Of a stretch of 24,945 nucleotides of DNA, positions 7,877 through 16,443 are shown piece after piece (within the stretch, counting starts at the first letter, position 1; every line of letters starts with the position of its first letter). The translations under genes and the position numbers were made by a program. Under the pieces are notes generated by a model, which was not told where the DNA came from, did no database searches, and saw only the letters and a program-made list of their open reading frames with translations. The stretch covers positions 1 to 24,945 of the forward strand of contig DAOMOP010000038.1 in assembly GCA_035444405.1 (NCBI GenBank), given 5' to 3'. The DNA is from DAOMOP01 sp035444405 (GTDB lineage: Bacteria; Pseudomonadota; Gammaproteobacteria; Burkholderiales; Rhodocyclaceae).

Positions 7877-8533
7877 ATGTCCACCCGCGACGACATCCTC
7901 GGGCGCATCCGCGCGGCACTCGGACGCACCGCGCAGAACCGTGGCGCGGCGCTCGCCGATGTGCGCGCGGCGCTGTCCGCGCATGCAGCGGGGCCGCGAC
8001 CGCCGCTTGCCGCCGATCTGCTCGCACGCTTTCGGTGCGAGTCCGAGCGCATGTCGAGCACCGTCGTGGAGCTCGCCTCGTTCGCCGAGGTGCCGGCGGC
8101 GGTGGCGCACTACCTGGACCGCCACGCACTGGCGCGGCGTGCGCTGGTGTGGCCGCGCCTGGCCGGGCTGGAATGGGCGGCGGCCGGCGTCGAGGTCGTC
8201 GCGCGCGAAGCACGTGACGGCGATCTGGTCGGCATCACCGGCTGTTTCTGCGCGATCGCGGAGACCGGAACGCTGATGACATGCTCGGCGCCCGACAGCC
8301 CGGCCGCGACCAGCCTGCTGCCGGAGACGCATATCGCGGTCGTGCCGCTGTCGCGCCTGGTCGTCGGCATGGAGGAGGCCTGGGCGCTCGCGCGCGCCGA
8401 GTTCGGCGATCGTCTGCCGCGCGCCGTGAACTTCATCTCGGGCCCATCCCGCACCGGCGACATCGAGATGACCATCGTGCTCGGCGCGCATGGCCCGTAT
8501 CGGGTCCATATCTTGCTGGTCCGTGATGCCTGA
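7877..8533 (+). CDS. lutC: LutC-type LUD-domain protein
   Basis: This 218-residue LutC/YkgG protein is the third subunit of the lactate-oxidising LutABC complex. The N-terminus STRDDILGRIRAALGR is typical. The LUD domain includes ITGCFCAIAETGTLM, and the C-terminus carries the family signature SGPSRTGDIEMTIVLGAHGP. Cofactor binding is not evident from cysteine motifs, as is normal for LutC. ATG 7877 was chosen because it gives the standard family N-terminus; the ribosome binding site is weak, so it probably relies on translation from the preceding gene. It is the last gene of the operon. Confidence 0.9.
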   Translation: MSTRDDILGRIRAALGRTAQNRGAALADVRAALSAHAAGPRPPLAADLLARFRCESERMSSTVVELASFAEVPAAVAHYLDRHALARRALVWPRLAGLEWAAAGVEVVAREARDGDLVGITGCFCAIAETGTLMTCSAPDSPAATSLLPETHIAVVPLSRLVVGMEEAWALARAEFGDRLPRAVNFISGPSRTGDIEMTIVLGAHGPYRVHILLVRDA

Positions 8534-8726
8534 GGCCGATCTGTTTTCGTCCGCGCACGCCGCACCGGGGCGTCGGTCGCTCGACTCGGGGATAGTGCGG
8601 ATAGGGGCGGGCGGGCCGATTGGGTAATATGCACCCCTTCCGGTCGTCACGGACGGGCGTGATGCGCGCGCGGCGCAGGCGTGCGGCATGGCGCCGCGCG
8701 CCTGAAAAGAAGCGGGAAAACAATCA
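8534..8726 (+). promoter_or_regulatory. Leader region of the first mrp operon with strong hairpin
   Basis: This 193-nt spacer contains a possible -10 element TAATAT at 8625-8630, without a convincing -35. A perfect 11-bp inverted repeat follows: GCGCGCGGCGC at 8666-8676 and GCGCCGCGCGC at 8691-8701, with a 14-nt loop, ending 25 nt before the mrpA start. The stem is all G/C and would be very stable. No T-run follows, so it is more likely a 5' leader structure than a terminator. Confidence 0.5.

Positions 8727-8730
<4 letters not shown>
8662..8730 (+). CDS. Possible 22-codon leader ORF coupled to mrpA (first copy)
   Basis: A short ORF starts at ATG 8662, runs through the leader hairpin, and stops at TGA 8728-8730. 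This overlaps the mrpA start as ATGA. The peptide is Arg-rich (for example RARRRRAAWRRAP) and has no recognised family. A G-rich stretch (GGACGGG) lies upstream but the Shine-Dalgarno match is poor. It may be a leader peptide or chance. Confidence 0.25.
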
Positions 8731-11690
<2,960 letters not shown>

Positions 11691-11691
11691 C

Positions 11692-12045
11692 ATGGAGTTC
11701 ATCGTCGCAAGCGGGGTCGGCGTGCTGGCCGCGGCGGGCATCTACCTGGTGCTGCGCGCGCGCACGTTTCCGGTCGTGCTCGGGCTCGCCCTGCTGACCT
11801 ACGCGGTCAACGTGTTCCTGTTCGCGATGGGGCGGCTCGCGGTCGATCTGCCGCCGGTGGTGTCGGCGTCGGCGTCCGGCTACACCGATCCGCTGCCGCA
11901 GGCGCTGGTGCTCACGGCGATCGTGATCTCGTTCGGGATGACGGCGGTGATCGTCGTGATGGCGCTGCGCGCCTGGCTCGAGAGCGAGAGCGATCACGTC
12001 GACCTCGAAGGGCCGCACTCGCACCGCACGGGGTCGCCGCGATGA
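11692..12045 (+). CDS. mrpC: Mrp antiporter subunit C (first copy)
   Basis: This 117-residue, three-helix membrane protein is homologous to NuoK and is the MrpC/MnhC subunit. The family hallmark DPLPQALVLTAIVISFG, with the conserved Thr of VLTAIV, lies in the third helix. Its C-terminus is short and hydrophilic. GGGAG just upstream of ATG 11692 is a good ribosome binding site. Its stop overlaps the mrpD start (ATGA at 12042-12045), suggesting translational coupling. Confidence 0.95.
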   Translation: MEFIVASGVGVLAAAGIYLVLRARTFPVVLGLALLTYAVNVFLFAMGRLAVDLPPVVSASASGYTDPLPQALVLTAIVISFGMTAVIVVMALRAWLESESDHVDLEGPHSHRTGSPR

Positions 12046-13607
12046 ATCACTGGATCATCCTGCCGCTGCTGCTGCCGGCGCTGGTGGCGCCGCTGATCGC
12101 GCTCGCGGTGCGTCACGACATCGTGCTCGCACGCGTTTTCTCGGTCGCCTCGACGGTGCTGTTGCTGCTGCTCGGCGCGATCCTGATGGGCATGGCGGCC
12201 GACGGCGAGATCCGCTTCTATGCGCTGGGCAACTGGCCACCGCCTTTCGGCATCGTGCTGGTACTCGATCGGCTCGCCGCGCTGATGCTGGTGCTGACCG
12301 CGGTCCTCGGTCTGGCCGTGCTGCTGTACGCGATCAACGGCTGGGACCGTCGCGGACAGCATTTCCATCCGATCTTCCAGTTCCAGCTGATGGGCATCAA
12401 CGGCGCCTTCCTGACCGGTGACCTGTTCAACCTGTTCGTGTTCTTCGAGGTGTTGCTGATCGCCTCCTACGGGCTGATGGTGCATGGCGGCGGGGCGCAG
12501 CGGCTGCGCGCGGGCGTGCAGTACGTGATCGTCAACCTTGTCGGTTCGGGCCTGTTCCTGATCGCGGTGGGCCTGATCTACAGCGTCACCGGAACCCTCA
12601 ACATGGCCGACCTGGCCGTGCGGGTCGCTGCGGTGGCGCCCGGCGACGCGGCGCTGCTGCACACCGGCGCGCTGCTGTTGCTGCTGGTGTTCGCGATCAA
12701 GGCCGCGCTGGTGCCGGTGCAGTTCTGGCTGCCCGGCACCTATGCGAATGCACCGGCGCCGGTGGCCGCGCTGTTCGCGATCATGACCAAGGTCGGCGCC
12801 TATTCGATCGTGCGCGTCTATACGCTGATCTTCGGTGCCGGTGCAGGCGAGGCCGCGGCGCTGGCTGCGCCGTGGCTGATGCCGGCGGCGCTGGTCACGC
12901 TCGCCCTCGGCATGCTCGGCGTGCTCGCGGCGCGCAGCCTCGGGCAGATGGTGAGCTTCGCCGTGGTCGGTTCGATGGGCACGCTGCTCACCGCGGTGGC
13001 GCTGTTCACGCCGCAGGCGATGTCGGCGGCGCTGTATTACCTGCTCCACTCGACGCTGGTGGCCGGCGCGCTGTTCCTGATCGTCGACCTCGTCGCCGAG
13101 CGCCGCCCCGGCCATGCCGATGCGCTCACGGTGGCGCCGCCGTTCGCCCAGGGCGGGCTGATCGCCGGCGCCTTCTTCGTCGGGGCGATCGCGATGGCCG
13201 GCATGCCGCCGCTGTCCGGATTCATCGGCAAGCTGCTGATTCTGGACGGCGCCCGCGACGGACCGTGGGCGGTGTGGATCTGGACGCTGATCCTCGCCAC
13301 CTCGCTGTTCGCGATCGTCGGCTTCGCCCGCGGCGGCAGCACGCTGTTCTGGAAGAGCGCGGCCGTCGGCGGCCACTTCCGGGCGGCACGGCGTCCGCCG
13401 CCTGCGCTGCCCTTCGTCGCGGTCGGCGCGCTGCTCGGTGCGACGCTGGCCCTGACCATATTCGCAGGCGCCGTGACACGCTATCTCGACCAGACCTCGG
13501 CGCAGCTCTTCGCGCCGGCACACTACGTCGATGCGGTGCTCGGCACCGAGGCGCCGGCGGGCTTCGATCCGCTCGCCGGCCGCATGTCCGACGGGGGTAC
13601 GGACTGA
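12042..13607 (+). CDS. mrpD: Mrp antiporter subunit D (first copy)
   Basis: This 521-residue multi-helix membrane protein is the MrpD subunit, the second ND2/ND4/ND5-like proton-pumping module of the complex. Key residues are present: Glu136 in VFFEVLLIASYGLM, Lys220 in FAIKAALVPVQFWLP, and the loop NAPAPVAALFAIMTKVG. The conserved MAGMPPLSGFIGK motif also occurs. The C-terminal ~30 residues are hydrophilic. It starts within the mrpC stop and its TGA shares one base with the mrpE ATG at 13607. Confidence 0.95.
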   Translation: MNHWIILPLLLPALVAPLIALAVRHDIVLARVFSVASTVLLLLLGAILMGMAADGEIRFYALGNWPPPFGIVLVLDRLAALMLVLTAVLGLAVLLYAINGWDRRGQHFHPIFQFQLMGINGAFLTGDLFNLFVFFEVLLIASYGLMVHGGGAQRLRAGVQYVIVNLVGSGLFLIAVGLIYSVTGTLNMADLAVRVAAVAPGDAALLHTGALLLLLVFAIKAALVPVQFWLPGTYANAPAPVAALFAIMTKVGAYSIVRVYTLIFGAGAGEAAALAAPWLMPAALVTLALGMLGVLAARSLGQMVSFAVVGSMGTLLTAVALFTPQAMSAALYYLLHSTLVAGALFLIVDLVAERRPGHADALTVAPPFAQGGLIAGAFFVGAIAMAGMPPLSGFIGKLLILDGARDGPWAVWIWTLILATSLFAIVGFARGGSTLFWKSAAVGGHFRAARRPPPALPFVAVGALLGATLALTIFAGAVTRYLDQTSAQLFAPAHYVDAVLGTEAPAGFDPLAGRMSDGGTD

Positions 13608-14125
13608 TGGACCACAAGAAGGACCCGCGCAGCCTGCTCGAGCGCTGGCTGCCGCATCCGCTGCTGACCGTCGTGCTGATCCTGCTGTGGATGCTGCTGC
13701 TGAACAGCTTCACGGCCGGCGGGCTGGTGATGGGCGTGCTGCTCGGCGTCGTCATTCCGATCATCACCAGCAGTTTCTGGCCTGCGCGCCCGCCGATCCG
13801 CGCCTGGGGCAAGGCGCTGATGTTCATGCTGCTGGTCGGGTGGGACGTCATCGTCGCCAACGTCGTGGTGGCGCGGCTGATCCTGTTCCGGCGCGCCGAC
13901 GAGCTGCGCACGCGCTGGGTGGCGGTGCCGCTCGAGCTGCGCTCGCCCGAGGCGATCACGGTGTTCGCCGGCACGATCACGATGACGCCGGGGACGGTCA
14001 GCTGCGACCTGTCGGCCGACGGGCGCAGCCTGCTCGTGCATTGCCTGGACGCGCCCGATGCCGATGAGGCCGTAGAGCAGATGAAGTCCCGTTACGAGGC
14101 CAGACTGAAGGAGATTTTTCCGTGA
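13607..14125 (+). CDS. mrpE: Mrp antiporter subunit E (first copy)
   Basis: This 172-residue protein is MrpE/MnhE, with two or three N-terminal hydrophobic helices (about residues 15-75) and a soluble C-terminal domain. The conserved TMTPGT motif covers Thr127 to Thr130. MrpE is needed for assembly and activity of the antiporter complex. ATG 13607 overlaps the mrpD stop by one base (TGATG). Compared with the second copy it has a longer polar N-terminus (MDHKKDPRSLLERWLPHP). Confidence 0.93.
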   Translation: MDHKKDPRSLLERWLPHPLLTVVLILLWMLLLNSFTAGGLVMGVLLGVVIPIITSSFWPARPPIRAWGKALMFMLLVGWDVIVANVVVARLILFRRADELRTRWVAVPLELRSPEAITVFAGTITMTPGTVSCDLSADGRSLLVHCLDAPDADEAVEQMKSRYEARLKEIFP

Positions 14126-14391
14126 TCGCTTACGCTCTCTTGTTCGGCTTCGTTGCCGTCTCGATCGCGCTGCTGCTGAACCTGTGGCGGGTGTTCGCCG
14201 GCCCGACGCCGATGGATCGCGTGCTCGCGGTCGACACGATGGTGATCAACGTGATCGCGCTGATCATCCTCTTCGGCATCCACCAGCACACGACCATCTA
14301 CTTCGAGGCCGCGCTGCTGTTCGCGATGTTCGGGTTCATCTCGACGGTCGCCTACTGCCGCTTCGTGCTGCGCGGCGACGTGATCGAGTGA
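14122..14391 (+). CDS. mrpF: Mrp antiporter subunit F (first copy)
   Basis: This 89-residue, three-helix protein is MrpF/MnhF. The family motif GPTPMDRVLAVDT contains the conserved Asp38, needed for ion transport in studied homologues. The start is GTG 14122, overlapping the mrpE stop (GTGA), with a good AAGGAG at 14108-14113 inside the end of mrpE. Confidence 0.93.
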   Translation: MIAYALLFGFVAVSIALLLNLWRVFAGPTPMDRVLAVDTMVINVIALIILFGIHQHTTIYFEAALLFAMFGFISTVAYCRFVLRGDVIE

Positions 14392-14397
14392 GCGACG

Positions 14398-14811
14398 ATG
14401 AACATCGTGCTCGAACTGCTGATATCTTTGTTGATCGTGATCAGCGCGGTCTTCATGCTCGTCGGCTCGCTGGGCCTGATCAAGCTGCCCGACCTGATGA
14501 CGCGGCTGCATGCGCCGACCAAGGCGACCACCGCCGGCGTCGGGGGGGCGCTGATCGCGTCGATGCTGTACTTCCTCGCCGCCGATGGTGCGGTGTCGAT
14601 TCACGAGCTGCTGATCACGCTGTTCCTGTTCCTGACCGCACCGGTGACGGCGCACTTCGTCAGCAAGGCCTACCTGCACCAGCAGCGCGATCGCGGGGCC
14701 GAGCTGCCAGCGACCGGGCGGCACTGCGGATGGAGCACCTTCGATGGCAGCCGGGCGGACGCGGCGCGCGACGATGCGCCGGACGCCGGCGACAAGACCC
14801 GAAACGCCTGA
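14398..14811 (+). CDS. mrpG: Mrp antiporter subunit G (first copy)
   Basis: This 137-residue protein is MrpG/MnhG, the last subunit of the complex. The first ~100 residues hold three hydrophobic helices with the family segments GSLGLIKLPDLMTRLHAPTK and LTAPVTAHFVSKA. The last ~40 residues are hydrophilic and charged, longer than usual, and appear dispensable (inference). It starts 6 nt after mrpF and ends 13 nt before the rluF-like gene, which probably shares its transcript. Confidence 0.93.
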   Translation: MNIVLELLISLLIVISAVFMLVGSLGLIKLPDLMTRLHAPTKATTAGVGGALIASMLYFLAADGAVSIHELLITLFLFLTAPVTAHFVSKAYLHQQRDRGAELPATGRHCGWSTFDGSRADAARDDAPDAGDKTRNA

Positions 14812-14824
14812 ACGGAAGCATGCC

Positions 14825-16159
14825 GTGACACGACGACCAAAAGCAGACGACCCGATGGGTACGAGTCCAGCCGACGAGCCGGAGGCGCCGCGCGAGCGCG
14901 GGAACGCCGAACCGGCGCAGCGACGGACCACGCTCGGCGTGCGCCGCGCGGCGGACTCGGCCGAGTCGACCGACGAGCGTTCCGGCACCAACGACGAGGG
15001 GCCGCGCCGGGGCGGCGTGCGTGCGCGCTTCAAGGCAGGAGGGCTGAAGCCGCGGCCCGCGAAGTCGCCCGAGGAGCCCGGGCGCGCGACTGCCGCGCCG
15101 CCGCCGCGAGCGCGCGCGGAAAAACCCGCTCGGAGTGAACAGCCGGCGCGGACCGAGCGCTCGTCACGAACCGAGCGGCCGCGACAGACCGACAGGCCGC
15201 CACGAACCGAGCGGCCGCGACAGACCGACAGGCCGCCACCAACCGAGCGGCCGCAACGGACCGATCGACCCCGACGGTTCGACCGGGCGCGACAGTCCGA
15301 CGGGCCGCAACAAACGGACGGAGCACGACAGACGGACCGACTTCGGCGGACCGGCCAACCGCGATCGCCCGAGCGCTCCGGACGGACCGAGCCGCCGCCG
15401 CAGCCCGAGCCGCCGGCGCACGACGCGGCCGGCGAAGGGGTCCGCCTGTCGAAGCTGATGGCCGAGCGCGGTCTGTGCTCGCGCCGCGAGGCCGATGCGA
15501 TCATCGAGCGTGGCTGGGTGTTCGTCGGCGGGCAGCGTGTCAGCCAGCTGGGCATTCGCGTGGCGACCGATGCGCAGATCTCGCTCGCACCCGAGGCGAC
15601 GCGGCGCCAGGCTGCGCAGGTGACCATCCTGCTGCACAAGCCGGTCGGCTACGTATCCGGCCAGCCCGAACCCGGCTTCGAGCCGGCCGTGTCGCTGATC
15701 GGGGCCGACAACCAGTTCGATCGCGGCCTCGCACAGCGCTTTCATCCGTCGCACCTGCGCGGCCTCGCTCCCGCCGGCCGGCTCGACATCGATTCGACCG
15801 GTCTGCTGGTGCTGACCCAGAACGGCCGCATCGCCCGTCAGCTGATCGGCGACGACTCGAAGATCGACAAGGAATACATCGTGCGTGTCGAGGGCCGGCT
15901 CACGGCCGATGGCCTTGCGCTGCTCAACCACGGCCTCGAGCTCGACGGGCGGCGCCTGCGGCCGGCGCGGGTCGAATGGATCAACGACGATCAGCTGCGC
16001 TTCGTGCTGCGCGAGGGGCGCAAGCGGCAGATCCGGCGCATGTGCGAGCTGGTCGGGCTGAAGGTGGTCGGACTCAAGCGCACCCGCATCGGCCGCGTCC
16101 GTCTGGGCGATCTGCCGCTCGGCCAGTGGCGTTTTCTGCGCCCCGACGAAAGCTTCTGA
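14825..16159 (+). CDS. rluF: RluF-like 23S rRNA pseudouridine synthase with long Arg/Pro-rich N-terminal extension
   Basis: This 444-residue protein converts uridine to pseudouridine in 23S rRNA (RsuA/RluB/RluE/RluF family). Residues ~206-265 are an S4 RNA-binding domain (VRLSKLMAERGLCSRREADA). The catalytic domain follows, with Asp321 in GRLDIDSTGLLVLT and the C-terminal signature KRQIRRMCELVGLKV. Segments such as KEYIVRV, LKRTRIGRVRL and LPLGQWRFL match RluF better than RluB. The first ~205 residues are disordered-looking and rich in Arg, Pro, Thr and Glu, with tandem repeats. I chose GTG 14825 because GGAAG (14814-14818) lies 6 nt upstream. ATG 14855 and an in-frame ATG at 14744 inside mrpG are alternatives. 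It sits between two Mrp operons. Confidence 0.85.
   Translation: MTRRPKADDPMGTSPADEPEAPRERGNAEPAQRRTTLGVRRAADSAESTDERSGTNDEGPRRGGVRARFKAGGLKPRPAKSPEEPGRATAAPPPRARAEKPARSEQPARTERSSRTERPRQTDRPPRTERPRQTDRPPPTERPQRTDRPRRFDRARQSDGPQQTDGARQTDRLRRTGQPRSPERSGRTEPPPQPEPPAHDAAGEGVRLSKLMAERGLCSRREADAIIERGWVFVGGQRVSQLGIRVATDAQISLAPEATRRQAAQVTILLHKPVGYVSGQPEPGFEPAVSLIGADNQFDRGLAQRFHPSHLRGLAPAGRLDIDSTGLLVLTQNGRIARQLIGDDSKIDKEYIVRVEGRLTADGLALLNHGLELDGRRLRPARVEWINDDQLRFVLREGRKRQIRRMCELVGLKVVGLKRTRIGRVRLGDLPLGQWRFLRPDESF
15165..15275 (+). repeat. 36-bp tandem repeat in the rluF-like extension
   Basis: Two identical 36-bp units (15165-15200 and 15201-15236) are followed by a diverged third copy up to about 15275. 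The unit encodes 12 residues of the pattern RTERPRQTDRPP, itself two related hexapeptides. Degenerate hexapeptide copies spread from about 15128 to 15345. The array stays in frame and therefore changes only the length of the extension. Confidence 0.8.
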
Positions 16160-16436
16160 CGAGGGCGTCGGCGCGCGGCGCACCGCGTCGCCGGCAGGCC
16201 GGGCATGCCCGAAAGTTGCGGTTAACCCTATTGGTGGTCGCGCGCGAAGTGCGGCACAGTGAACAGCGCCACCGTGGCGCAGGTCGCCCGGATGGCGTCC
16301 GCAAGGTGGGCTGGGTGCGGAACCGGGTGCGGCCGCACCGGTCGGATTGCTCTCGAAAAGGATAAAGCCGCCTCTCCGGCGGCATTCGAACAGGGAGGCG
16401 TCTGATGCGAATGTCAGGATGGTGGCGGAGTGAACG
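16160..16436 (+). promoter_or_regulatory. Leader region of the second mrp operon with alternative hairpins
   Basis: This 277-nt spacer has no supported long ORF. It contains several symmetric elements: CGGGCATGCCCG at 16200-16211, GGTTAACC at 16220-16227, and a 14-bp palindrome GGTGCGGCCGCACC at 16326-16339. Near the gene, GCCGCC (16367-16372) pairs with GGCGGC (16378-16383). Alternatively CGCCTCTC (16369-16376) can pair with GGGAGGCG (16393-16400), which would bury the Shine-Dalgarno sequence GGGAGG. No convincing sigma70 promoter was found. Confidence 0.4.
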
Positions 16437-16443
16437 ATGCTGA
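16405..16443 (+). CDS. Possible 12-codon leader ORF coupled to second mrpA
   Basis: ATG 16405 has a good Shine-Dalgarno sequence, GGGAGG at 16393-16398, and encodes MRMSGWWRSERC. Its TGA (16441-16443) lies just inside the second mrpA, whose ATG is at 16437, so the two overlap by 7 nt. It may be a translated leader that couples initiation of mrpA. Confidence 0.35.
   Translation: MRMSGWWRSERC

Noticed and set aside
14744..14824. Earlier in-frame ATG for the rluF-like gene inside mrpG
   Set aside because: It overlaps conserved-strand mrpG coding by 68 nt and lacks a ribosome binding site, while GTG 14825 has GGAAG at correct spacing.
15165..15345. CRISPR-like direct repeats of 36 bp
   Set aside because: The units are directly adjacent without spacers and stay in frame inside the rluF-like gene, so this is a coding tandem repeat.
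16326..16339. 14-bp perfect palindrome GGTGCGGCCGCACC as an operator or recombination site
   Set aside because: Short G/C palindromes are frequent at this base composition, and nothing ties this one to a regulator or integrase. It is kept only as part of the leader description.
16361..16383. Intrinsic terminator on the minus strand (GC hairpin followed by TTTAT)
   Set aside because: No minus-strand gene lies nearby to need it, the T-run is interrupted, and the same hairpin is better explained as part of the plus-strand mrp leader.
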